Assembly (NCBI GenBank): GCA_015493675.1
Contig: WGCR01000539.1
Location: 1 to 6,310 of the forward strand
Direction of reading: 5' to 3'
From: Anaerolineae bacterium
Lineage (GTDB): Bacteria; Chloroflexota; Anaerolineae; J102
DNA length: 6,310 nucleotides
Made by a program: the position numbers and the translations under genes
Notes under the pieces: model-generated
Database searches by the model: none
What the model was told of the DNA's origin: nothing
What the model saw: only the letters and a program-made list of their open reading frames with translations
Part shown: piece after piece, positions 1 to 5,676 of the stretch
Numbering within the stretch: position 1 is the first letter of the stretch
Layout: the number at the start of each line of letters is the position of its first letter

Positions 1-1
1 A

Positions 2-613
2 TACTACTTCCGCCCGGCCCTGGTGGCGCATCTCGATGGCTCCGAGGCCCGGGGCTCCGCCCGCAGCATCCCCCAGTTCCACATCACCCACGCCCTGGAT
101 CAATGCTCCGACCTGCTGATCCGCTATGGCGGACACGCTGCGGCCGCGGGCTTCACCGCGCCTCTGGAAAATCTCCCCAAACTGCGGCGCTGCCTGAACG
201 AGATCGCCAAAGAGCAGCTCACGCCCGAGGACATGGTCAAAACCCTGGCCATCGACGCCATCACGCCGCTGCGGGCGCTGGATTACGCGCTGCTGGCCAA
301 GCTGCAAGAGCTGGAGCCCACGGGCGCGGCCAACCCCACGCCCGTGCTGGCCATCCCCAACCTGCTGGTCAAGGGCCAATATCTGGTGGGCGCCGAGGGC
401 AAACACCTCAAGCTTCGCTTGACCGATGGCATGGTCACCTTCGACGCCATCGCCTTCGGCCAAGGCATCCGCGCCGAGCCCCTGCCCATGCGCATCGACG
501 TGGCCGCGTATCTCAACGAAAACGTGTGGAAAGACCGCCGCTCCCTGCAACTGATGATTCAAGACATCCAGCCCGCGGGCAAGGGCGTGCCGCCCGAGCT
601 CAGGCCGGTCTGA
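2..613 (+). CDS. recJ: RecJ single-stranded-DNA 5'-3' exonuclease, C-terminal part (5' truncated by window)
   Basis: The reading frame is already open at base 2 and gives 203 residues before the TGA at 611-613; the in-frame GTG at 23 is internal, not the start. Residues 1-75 are the end of the DHHA1 domain: GSARS at 18-22 and the diagnostic RYGGHAAAAGF at 41-51, whose GGH is a substrate-contacting motif of DHH/DHHA1 nucleases. Around 103-115, ELEPTGAANPTPV matches the RecJ segment usually written LEPFGxGNPxP, and 115-203 fit the C-terminal OB-type domain. The DHH catalytic motifs would lie upstream of the window. In bacteria RecJ degrades single-stranded DNA 5' to 3' in recombination, base-excision and mismatch repair. 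The Phe-to-Thr change in the LEPFG segment is a small deviation. The identification is firm; completeness cannot be judged from here. Confidence 0.93.
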   Translation, partial: YYFRPALVAHLDGSEARGSARSIPQFHITHALDQCSDLLIRYGGHAAAAGFTAPLENLPKLRRCLNEIAKEQLTPEDMVKTLAIDAITPLRALDYALLAKLQELEPTGAANPTPVLAIPNLLVKGQYLVGAEGKHLKLRLTDGMVTFDAIAFGQGIRAEPLPMRIDVAAYLNENVWKDRRSLQLMIQDIQPAGKGVPPELRPV

Positions 614-618
614 GAGTA

Positions 619-660
619 AGCAGTGTTCGGTGTTCAGTGAGCAGTGAGCAGTGATCGGCG
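619..660. repeat. Tandem heptamer array, about 6 units, just after recJ
   Basis: Five bases after the recJ stop codon, six 7-base units follow in strict register: AGCAGTG, TTCGGTG, TTCAGTG, AGCAGTG, AGCAGTG, ATCGGCG. The consensus is WKCRGTG. There is no coding signal and no convincing hairpin. Short heptamer arrays of this kind recur in the spacers of some cyanobacterial and Chloroflexota genomes; the function is unknown. Confidence 0.75.
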
Positions 661-676
661 CAAGTTTCATCTTTCT

Positions 677-692
677 TCACGCCTTTGCGTGA
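677..692. repeat. Small hairpin carrying an inverted copy of the ACGCAAAG repeat word
   Basis: TCACGC (677-682) and GCGTGA (687-692) form a 6-bp stem with a CTTT loop. Read on the minus strand, 683-695 gives GTCTCACGCAAAG, identical over 13 bases to 4254-4266 on the plus strand. It therefore belongs to the same dispersed family as the octamer array after the second M42 gene. No T-run directly follows the stem, so a standard intrinsic terminator for recJ is not supported. Further on, TCTGCG is repeated at 729-734 and 738-743 (period 9), resembling the words within the palindrome at 4517-4612. Confidence 0.55.
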
Positions 693-765
693 GACATCCA
701 TCCTTTTCATCTGCTTGTATCGGTTTTTTCTGCGGCATCTGCGTTCTATCTACAAGGCACCCCCA

Positions 766-800
766 TCTCCAATACCAAATATCCACTATCCAATATCAAA
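766..800. repeat. Second tandem heptamer array (TATCCAA type) abutting the start codon at 801
   Basis: Five 7-base units run in register up to the ATG: TCTCCAA, TACCAAA, TATCCAC, TATCCAA, TATCAAA. The array occupies the place where a ribosome binding site would be, and no purine-rich Shine-Dalgarno sequence is present. Its unit is unrelated to the heptamer at 619-660. It could be a slippage-prone repeat that affects translation of the downstream small membrane protein, but that is inference. Confidence 0.7.
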
Positions 801-1028
801 ATGTCTAAACTCCAACGCCTCTCCGGCCCGGTCAAGATCGGCCTGGGCGCCGCGGCCATCGCCATCATCCTGGTCATCATCGGCGTCATCAAAGGCGCAG
901 TGCCGCTGAATCCCCTCAGCATCCTCATGGCCCTGCTCATCGGCGGCGTCAGTTGGTTCGTCGTGGCCTGGGCCATCGCCACCGCGGCCCGGGATGTCGA
1001 ATCCGACCTGGCGGAAGCTGATGATTGA
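801..1028 (+). CDS. Small two-helix membrane protein of unknown function
   Basis: This 75-residue protein has two clear hydrophobic helices at about residues 13-30 (Gly/Ala/Ile-rich) and 39-61. They are joined by a short loop containing KGAVPLNP. The N-terminus is basic (K3, R6, K12) and the C-terminal tail is acidic (DVESDLAEADD, 65-75). Under the positive-inside rule both ends may face the cytoplasm, giving a hairpin in the membrane. I do not recognise a family. The codon use matches the GC-rich neighbours and the hydrophobic pattern is coherent, which supports a real gene. There is no Shine-Dalgarno sequence: the heptamer array runs directly up to the ATG, so translation may be leaderless or SD-independent. 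It is separated from recJ by 187 bases and from the next gene by 183 bases, so it is probably its own unit. Confidence 0.62.
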   Translation: MSKLQRLSGPVKIGLGAAAIAIILVIIGVIKGAVPLNPLSILMALLIGGVSWFVVAWAIATAARDVESDLAEADD

Positions 1029-1085
1029 AGATCGATGAACAAAGGTAACTGCCAAGATAGTTGACCCCAATCGCTCTCTTTTGCT

Positions 1086-1156
1086 ACGAAGACACTACGG
1101 AAGCGAAGACGCTAAGTCGTTCAAAGAATTCTATCCGTGTTGGCTCGTATCCGTGT
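1086..1156. repeat. Degenerate direct repeats in the spacer before the HAD gene
   Basis: Two related 14-base words lie 17 bases apart: ACGAAGACACTACG at 1086-1099 and GCGAAGACGCTAAG at 1103-1116, with 11 of 14 positions identical. They are followed by TATCCGTGT twice, at 1132-1140 and 1148-1156 (period 16). The GAAGACGCTAAG words resemble the GACGCAAAG words after the second M42 gene. Nothing coding is supported in 1029-1211. A TTGACC at 1061-1066 has only a poor -10 candidate downstream. Confidence 0.5.
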
Positions 1157-1211
1157 CGAGTGAACAGGGCTTCGTCAGCAGTTACGATCAAAGTCAAAAA
1201 GGCAATCCACC

Positions 1212-2000
1212 ATGCTCAAACCACCCTTCAACGACCTGAAAGCCTGGCTCATCGATATGGACGGCGTGCTCTACCACGGCAAGCGCCCGCTGCCTGCGGC
1301 CACCGAATTCATCACCACCCTGCAAGAGACCGGCACGCCCTTCCTCTTCCTCACCAACAACGCCACCCGCACGCCCGCCGAATACGTCCAGCGCCTGGCC
1401 GAGATGAACATCCACGTGACCGAGGAGGACATCTTCACCTCGGCCCTGGCTACCGCTCGTTATGTCGAGAAGAACTATCCACCGCCCCGCCGGGTCATCG
1501 TCATCGGCGGCAACGGCATCCGCCGAGCCGTGCAAGAGGCCGGGTATGAGCTGGTGGATCGGGCCGAGGACGTGACGCTGGTCATCTCCGCCATGGACAC
1601 CGACGCCACCTACGCCCGCATGGCCGAGGCCACGCTGGCCATTCGGGCCGGCGCGACCTGGGTGCAGACCAACCCCGACCCCACCTTCCCCTCCGAGCGA
1701 GGCATCACGCCCGGAGCGGGCGCTATCATGGCCTTTCTGGAGGCCGCCACCGAGCAAAAGCCCCTCATCATCGGCAAGCCCGAGACCGGCATCTTCCGCC
1801 AGGCCCTCGATATCCTGGGCGCAGCGCCCGAGGAGACCGTGATGTTGGGCGACCGCCTGGAGACCGACATCCTGGGCGGGCATCGGGCCGGACTAAAGAC
1901 CATCTGCGTGCTCACGGGCATCGCCAGCCGCGCCCAGGCCCAAGCTTACGATCCCCGCCCCGACTGGATCATCGACGACCTCACCGCGTTGATCGAATAA
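1212..2000 (+). CDS. HAD-superfamily phosphatase, type IIA (NagD / p-nitrophenylphosphatase-like)
   Basis: This 262-residue protein is typical in length for the NagD-type HAD hydrolases, cytoplasmic Mg-dependent phosphatases acting on small phosphorylated metabolites. All four HAD motifs are visible. Motif I is DMDGVLY, with nucleophile Asp15 and acid/base Asp17. Motif II is LTNNAT, with Thr48. Motif III is Lys189 in IIGKPE. Motif IV is GDRLETDI, with Asp214 and Asp219. The C2 cap lies between motifs II and III, and the family-typical TNPDPTFPSE...GITPGAGAI segment is at about 153-172. The start is the ATG at 1212, preceded by AAAAAGG (1196-1202) at a usable distance. The natural substrate cannot be read from the sequence; relatives act on nucleotide monophosphates, sugar phosphates, phosphoglycolate or glycerol phosphate. 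It is separated from the M42 genes by 94 bases with hairpins, so co-transcription is possible but not shown. Confidence 0.93.
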   Translation: MLKPPFNDLKAWLIDMDGVLYHGKRPLPAATEFITTLQETGTPFLFLTNNATRTPAEYVQRLAEMNIHVTEEDIFTSALATARYVEKNYPPPRRVIVIGGNGIRRAVQEAGYELVDRAEDVTLVISAMDTDATYARMAEATLAIRAGATWVQTNPDPTFPSERGITPGAGAIMAFLEAATEQKPLIIGKPETGIFRQALDILGAAPEETVMLGDRLETDILGGHRAGLKTICVLTGIASRAQAQAYDPRPDWIIDDLTALIE

Positions 2001-2014
2001 AGCAAAGCTCCGAG

Positions 2015-2074
2015 CCGGATTCGCAATCCGGCGACGTCCCCCTCACCTCGGTGGATTGCGAATCCGCCGGGACG
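2015..2074. repeat. Twin palindromic hairpins (GGATTCGCAATCC type) between the HAD and first M42 genes
   Basis: CCGGATT-CGC-AATCCGG at 2015-2031 is a perfect 7-bp stem with a 3-base loop. A second hairpin at about 2049-2069 is built on GGATT-GCG-AATCC with a G-T pair and extra G-C pairs. The two 13-base cores (2017-2029 and 2053-2065) are reverse complements of each other, so they can also pair together. CGTCCC (2035-2040) can also pair with GGGACG (2069-2074) around the second hairpin. No U-tract follows, so this is not a standard terminator. A dispersed palindromic repeat, transcript stabiliser or attenuator is possible. Confidence 0.7.
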
Positions 2075-2094
2075 CAAGAGAGAGCCACTATCCT

Positions 2095-3171
2095 ATGGAA
2101 ATCAAACCCATCCTGCAACAACTCACCCAGGCCCGGGGGCCGTCGGGCGGCGAAAGCGAAGCAGCGAAGCTGGTCGCCCGGCTGATGACGCCCCTGTGCC
2201 AGGAAGTGAGCATCGACGCCGTGGGCAATGTGGTGGGCCTCAAACCGGGCAGCGGCCCGGAACCCCGGCCCAAAGTCATGCTCATGGCCCATCTCGACGA
2301 AATCCACCTGACGGTCAGCGCCATCGACGGCGCTTTTTTGCGCTTTGTCGAAAACGGCTACGACCCCAGAACCCTGGTGGGGGCGCAAGTGACGGTGCTG
2401 GGCAAAAAGCCCCTGCCCGGCGTCATCGGCGACCTGCCCCCACATCTGATGACCGCCGCAGACCGCAAGCGCATGCCCGAACTCGAGGAGATGGTCATCG
2501 ACCTGGGCATGACCGCGGGCCAGGTGGCCCAGCTGGTGCAGGTGGGCGATCAGGTCGTGCTGGATGGCCCCTTCCAGGAGCTGCTGGGCGACCGCGTCGC
2601 CTCCAAAGCGCTGGATGACCGTCTGCTGGTGACCACCATGCTGGCCGCGCTGGACGCCTTGCAGCGGGTAAATCACCCCTGCGATGTCATCGCCGTGGCC
2701 AGCGTGCAGGAGGAATTCAGCGGCCTGGGAGCCCGCACCGCCACCTGGGGTCAGCGGCCCGATCTGGCCATCGCCCTGGATGTAACCTTCGCCCGGCAGC
2801 CGGGAGCGCCCGAGGAAGACACCTTCCCCCTGGGCGGCGGCCCGGCCATCGCCATGGGCCCCAACCTGCATCCCCGCATCACCCAAACCCTGCTGGATCT
2901 GGCCGAAAAACTGGAGATTCCCCACCAGGTGGATGTGCAGCCCAGCCGCACCGGCACCGACGCCTGGGGCATCCAGGTGACGGCCGGGGGCGCGCCCACG
3001 GGCCTGGTCAGCATCCCCATCCGCAACATGCACACCGCGGTGGAGGTCGCGGACCTGAAGGATGTGACCCGCACAGTCCGCTTGCTGACTGCCTTCCTGG
3101 CCCAGGCCGACGCCGCCTTCCTCGACCATCTCGCCTACCGCCTGCCCGACTTTCAGGAGGCCGAAAAATGA
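2095..3171 (+). CDS. M42-family metallo-aminopeptidase, copy 1 (TET/FrvX-like)
   Basis: This 358-residue protein is normal in length for M42 peptidases, cytoplasmic dinuclear Zn/Co aminopeptidases that usually assemble as dodecameric tetrahedra and trim short peptides. By motif, the ligands are His66 (AHLDEI; Asp68 adjacent), bridging Asp174 (KALDDR), catalytic Glu206 with Glu207 (QEE), Asp229 (LDVT) and His313 (NMHTAVE), so it should be active. The segment at about 70-165 is the PDZ-like inserted oligomerisation domain and includes LPGVIGDLPPHL. The ATG at 2095 is chosen over the upstream in-frame TTG at 2056 because 2056 lies inside the palindrome, while the protein starting at 2095 (MEIKPILQQLTQARGPSG) begins as relatives do. 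The ribosome binding site is weak (AGAGAG around 2077-2083). The end overlaps the next M42 gene by 4 bases. Usual AHMDEIG is AHLDEIH here. Confidence 0.94.
   Translation: MEIKPILQQLTQARGPSGGESEAAKLVARLMTPLCQEVSIDAVGNVVGLKPGSGPEPRPKVMLMAHLDEIHLTVSAIDGAFLRFVENGYDPRTLVGAQVTVLGKKPLPGVIGDLPPHLMTAADRKRMPELEEMVIDLGMTAGQVAQLVQVGDQVVLDGPFQELLGDRVASKALDDRLLVTTMLAALDALQRVNHPCDVIAVASVQEEFSGLGARTATWGQRPDLAIALDVTFARQPGAPEEDTFPLGGGPAIAMGPNLHPRITQTLLDLAEKLEIPHQVDVQPSRTGTDAWGIQVTAGGAPTGLVSIPIRNMHTAVEVADLKDVTRTVRLLTAFLAQADAAFLDHLAYRLPDFQEAEK
3155..3160 (+). promoter_or_regulatory. Strong Shine-Dalgarno of M42 copy 2, inside the end of copy 1
   Basis: AGGAGG lies 7 bases before the ATG at 3168, within the last codons of the upstream gene. 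Together with the ATGA stop/start overlap (3168-3171) it fixes the start and points to translational coupling. Confidence 0.85.
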
Positions 3172-4247
3172 GCATCCTCACCCTTGAGCTGCTGCGGCGG
3201 CTCAGCGAAACGCCGGGCGGCCCGGGCGACGAGGCCGCGGTGCGAGACATCATCGCCCGGACCGTGCACCCCCGGGTGGATGAGTTGAGCATCGACAACA
3301 TGGGCAATCTCATCGCCATCAAACGCGGCTCGGGCGCTTCATCCAGGCAGATCGTCCTGGCCGCGCACATGGACGAAGTCGCGTTTATGATCACCAAAAT
3401 CGATGACGACGGGCTGCTGCACGTGGCCGCCAGCGGCGGGATCAACCGCCGTACGGTGCTGGGAAAACCGGTGCAGGTGGGGCCGGATCGCCTGCCCGGC
3501 GTCATCTCCCTACGCCCGCCCCACCTCGTGGACGACCCCGAGGAATATCGCAGGCCCCCCAAACTGCGAGATCTGGTCATCGACATCGGCGCAAAGGATG
3601 GCGAAGAGGCCAAGAGCAAGGTCAAACGGGGCCAGTACGCGGTCTTCCGCACCCCATTCCGATTTCTGGCCCCGGGCGAAGCGCCCGGCCCGAACGCGCC
3701 CCCGCCCCGCTCGGGCCGCATCAGCGGCAAGGCCTTCGACGATCGCCTGGGCTGTGCGGCCCTCATCGAGCTGCTGAGCGGCGAGCCCTTCCCCTTCGAC
3801 CTGGTGGGCGTCTTCACCGTGCAGGAGGAGATCGGATTGCGGGGCGCGCTGGCCGCGGGCTCCCGCCTGAAACCGGACGTCGCCCTCATCCTGGAAGGAA
3901 CCCTCTGCCCCGACCTGCCCGGGCGCTGGGGCCAGGAGCAAACGCCGCCCACCACGCGGCTGGGCCACGGCCCGGCCATCACCACCACCGACCGCTCACA
4001 CATTACGCCGCCCTGGCTGTTGCAACACATTTTGCGCACGGCCGAGGCCAACGACATCCCCCACCAGTTCAAACACCCCAACGTGGGAGGAACCGACGCC
4101 GCGGGATTCGCCCGCTATTGGGGGACGCCCGCGGCCATCATCTCCACCCCGGCCCGCTACATCCACAGCCCCATCGCCATCGCCGATCTGGCTGATTTTT
4201 GGCATGGCGTGGATCTGGTGAAAGCGACGCTGCACGGCCTGGCATGA
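3168..4247 (+). CDS. M42-family metallo-aminopeptidase, copy 2
   Basis: This 359-residue M42 peptidase has a complete predicted dinuclear site: His67 (AHMDEV; Asp69), Asp191 (KAFDDR), Glu220/Glu221 (QEE), Glu243 (LEGT) and His333 (RYIHSP). The fourth ligand is Glu rather than the Asp of copies 1 and 3; both occur in the family. Like copy 1 it carries a PPHL segment (LPGVISLRPPHL, about 109-120), so copies 1 and 2 look more alike in this region than copy 3 does. A Pro/Gly-rich loop at about 168-183 just before KAFDDR is an apparent insertion. The Glu that often follows HSP-x is Ala337 here (HSPIA). The start is fixed by the ATGA overlap with copy 1 and the AGGAGG at 3155-3160, so the two are one operon and probably made in comparable amounts. 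The substrate is not predictable; relatives differ widely (acidic, neutral or basic N-terminal residues). Confidence 0.94.
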   Translation: MSILTLELLRRLSETPGGPGDEAAVRDIIARTVHPRVDELSIDNMGNLIAIKRGSGASSRQIVLAAHMDEVAFMITKIDDDGLLHVAASGGINRRTVLGKPVQVGPDRLPGVISLRPPHLVDDPEEYRRPPKLRDLVIDIGAKDGEEAKSKVKRGQYAVFRTPFRFLAPGEAPGPNAPPPRSGRISGKAFDDRLGCAALIELLSGEPFPFDLVGVFTVQEEIGLRGALAAGSRLKPDVALILEGTLCPDLPGRWGQEQTPPTTRLGHGPAITTTDRSHITPPWLLQHILRTAEANDIPHQFKHPNVGGTDAAGFARYWGTPAAIISTPARYIHSPIAIADLADFWHGVDLVKATLHGLA

Positions 4248-4258
4248 AAGATAGTCTC

Positions 4259-4282
4259 ACGCAAAGACGCAAAGGCGCAAAG
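4259..4282. repeat. Octamer array ACGCAAAG x3 after M42 copy 2
   Basis: ACGCAAAG, ACGCAAAG and GCGCAAAG stand in tandem, starting 11 bases past the TGA of copy 2 and preceded by GTCTC. The same octamer recurs at 4629-4636 and, inverted, at 683-690. No terminator-like structure is formed by the array itself. Confidence 0.75.
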
Positions 4283-4285
4283 AGA

Positions 4286-4491
4286 TTGACTGACAAATCT
4301 CGCTGCGCCGCCTCATTTGCCGAATGAATTCGGTTCCACGGGCGTTCCGCCGCCCGTCCCCCTGCGGGGACGCTGTTTCTCTCGTCAAAACGGGATCTGC
4401 AAGCGTCGGCGCAGGCCGACGAGCGGCAAAAGGCCCGTGGCCCTGATTTTAATCGGCAGGTTTAGACGCCAAGCTGACTTTTGTCAGTCAA
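4286..4491. mobile_element. Possible MITE-like or structured element with 12-bp terminal inverted repeats
   Basis: TTGACTGACAAA (4286-4297) and TTTGTCAGTCAA (4480-4491) are perfect 12-bp inverted repeats bounding 206 bp with no convincing gene. Inside are consecutive hairpins. CCGAA/TTCGG with a TGAA loop is at 4320-4333. ACGGGCG/CGCCCGT is at 4338-4357. CGTCCCC/GGGGACG with a CTGC loop is at 4355-4372. CGTCGGC/GCCGACG with a GCAG loop is at 4404-4421, and CTGAC/GTCAG with a TTTT loop at 4474-4487. The second and third stems overlap by three bases and so compete. No clear target-site duplication is visible beside the ends. It could be a non-autonomous mobile element, a dispersed structured repeat, or a non-coding RNA/leader. 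The inverted repeats and hairpins are seen; mobility is inferred. Confidence 0.45.
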
Positions 4492-4516
4492 CCAGGGTGC
4501 GAAGATAAAAAGGTAA

Positions 4517-4612
4517 GATTCGCCGCTGATAACGCGGATCGAACGGATAGGTGCTGATGAAATCAGAAAAATCCGCGAGAATCTGCACAATCAGCGTCAT
4601 CCGCGGCGAATC
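4517..4612. repeat. Nested 96-base palindrome upstream of M42 copy 3
   Basis: Three nested stems can be traced: GATTCGCCGC (4517-4526) with GCGGCGAATC (4603-4612), CGCGGAT (4533-4539) with ATCCGCG (4571-4577), and CTGAT (4554-4558) with ATCAG (4562-4566) around a GAA loop. The right half is also quasi-periodic: ATCCGCGAGA, ATCTGCACA, ATCAGCGTC, ATCCGCGGCG. Lying 38 bases before the ATG of copy 3, it would form in the 5' leader if transcription begins upstream of it. Together with the octamer array and the element at 4286-4491 it accounts for most of the gene-free stretch 4248-4650. No clear -35/-10 promoter was recognised in that stretch. Confidence 0.65.
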
Positions 4613-4632
4613 AAAAGGCTTTTGTTTTACGC

Positions 4633-4639
4633 AAAGGAG
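4633..4639 (+). promoter_or_regulatory. Probable Shine-Dalgarno of M42 copy 3, overlapping an ACGCAAAG repeat
   Basis: AAAGGAG lies 11 bases before the ATG at 4651, a slightly long spacing. Its first four bases are the end of an ACGCAAAG octamer at 4629-4636, so the ribosome binding site appears to be built from the dispersed repeat. Confidence 0.6.
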
Positions 4640-4650
4640 CAAGTCTCTCT

Positions 4651-5670
4651 ATGAAAGCATTGATCAAACAACTGGTCGAAACCTATGGCCCCTCCGGCTT
4701 CGAGGATGAAGTGCGGGCGTTGATCCGCCAGCACGTGGAACCCCTGGCCGACGACATTCAGGTGGACGCGATGGGCAATCTCTTCGCGCTGAAGCGGGGA
4801 GAGGGCTCGGGCCGCCGCATCATGGCGGCCGCGCACATGGACGAAATCGGGCTCATCATCACCCAGGTGGAGGATGCGGGCTTTCTGCGGTTCTCAGGCA
4901 TTGGCGGCATCCCGCACAAAGCCTTGCTGGGAACGCGCGTCCGCTTCGCCAATGGCGTCACCGGCGTCATCAGCCATGATGGCGGCGCGGCAGCCGAGAT
5001 CGGGGGCAAGGAGCTCCCCGACATGGGCCAATGGTTCATCGATGTAGGCGCTCGCAGCAAAGAAGAATTGACCGTGGGCGTGGGCGACATCGCCGCTTTC
5101 GTGCGGCCCTTCGATGACCTGGGCCAACGGCTGTTGGGCGGCGGCCTCGATGACCGCATCGGCTGCGCCGTGCTCATCGAGACCATGAAGCGTCTGGAAA
5201 GCTCCCCCCACGACGTCATCTTCACCTTCACCGTGCAGGAGGAAGTGGGGGTGCGGGGCGCGCGGGTGGCCGCGTTCGGTCGAGAGCCCGACATCGGTCT
5301 GGCCGTGGATGTGGCCCCCACTGGCGACACGCCCCACCCCAGGCATCCCATCGCCCTCAAGCTGGGCGGGGGCGCGGCCATCAAGGTGGCCGACGCCGGC
5401 ATGATCAGCCATCCCGGCGTGCGTCGGGCACTGGAGCGCGTGGCCCGGGCCCGCGACATCCCCTACCAGCTCGAGGTGCTGCCCTTCGGCTCCACCGACG
5501 CCGCGGCCATGCAAGCCAGTCGCGCCGGGGTGATGACAGGCGCCATCTCCATCCCCAGCCGCTACCCCCACCTCACCGCGGAGATGATCGACATGGACGA
5601 CGTGGAGAACGTAGTGCGCCTGCTCACCGCCTACCTCTCCGACCCGAATCCGATTGAAAATCAGGAGTAG
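4651..5670 (+). CDS. M42-family metallo-aminopeptidase, copy 3
   Basis: This 339-residue protein is the shortest of the three M42 peptidases. Expected ligands are all present: His62 (AHMDEIG; Asp64), Asp167 (LDDR), Glu197/Glu198 (QEE), Asp220 (VDVA) and His307 (RYPHLTAE). It is the most divergent copy: the PPHL segment of copies 1 and 2 is replaced by GVISHDGGAAAEIGG (about 105-119), and the Lys of the usual K-A-L/F-D-D-R is Gly164 (GGGLDDR). The N-terminus (VETYGPSGFEDEVR) and the STDAAA segment at 281-286 are typical of the family. The start is the ATG at 4651, with AAAGGAG upstream. It is separated from copy 2 by 403 bases of repeats, so it probably has its own promoter or leader. hicB begins 6 bases after its stop, suggesting one transcript with hicBA and rlmN. 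Substrate preference is not readable. Confidence 0.94.
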   Translation: MKALIKQLVETYGPSGFEDEVRALIRQHVEPLADDIQVDAMGNLFALKRGEGSGRRIMAAAHMDEIGLIITQVEDAGFLRFSGIGGIPHKALLGTRVRFANGVTGVISHDGGAAAEIGGKELPDMGQWFIDVGARSKEELTVGVGDIAAFVRPFDDLGQRLLGGGLDDRIGCAVLIETMKRLESSPHDVIFTFTVQEEVGVRGARVAAFGREPDIGLAVDVAPTGDTPHPRHPIALKLGGGAAIKVADAGMISHPGVRRALERVARARDIPYQLEVLPFGSTDAAAMQASRAGVMTGAISIPSRYPHLTAEMIDMDDVENVVRLLTAYLSDPNPIENQE

Positions 5671-5676
5671 TTTGCA

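Noticed and set aside
677..725. Possible intrinsic terminator for recJ
   Set aside because: The stem is only 6 bp and no T-run follows it directly; the sequence is better explained as an inverted repeat copy.
685..909. Plus-strand frame of 74 codons before and overlapping the small membrane protein
   Set aside because: It passes through two repeat segments and is out of frame with the better supported membrane protein at 801-1028.
1061..1090. Possible promoter TTGACC with TACGAA
   Set aside because: The -10 match is poor and lies in the degenerate repeat; it is not enough to call a promoter.
1061..1549. Plus-strand frame of 162 codons beginning in the spacer before the HAD gene
   Set aside because: It overlaps the HAD gene in another frame, and its Arg/His/Pro-rich composition is that of an out-of-frame reading.
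1981..3129. Long open frame on the minus strand opposite M42 copy 1 (382 codons)
   Set aside because: It is a GC-rich antisense shadow: the plus strand encodes a complete M42 enzyme with all ligands, and the minus product is Gly/Ala/His-rich without recognisable motifs.
3008..4081. Long minus-strand open frame opposite M42 copy 2 (357 codons)
   Set aside because: The translation is Ser/Arg/Pro-rich and low in order, as expected of a shadow of a GC-rich gene.
4259..4282. Possible CRISPR-like array
   Set aside because: The units are contiguous 8-base repeats without spacers, and there are no cas genes.
4317..4508. Short plus-strand frame of 63 codons inside the spacer before M42 copy 3
   Set aside because: It runs through the hairpin-rich inverted-repeat element, has no ribosome binding site, and its product has no recognisable pattern.
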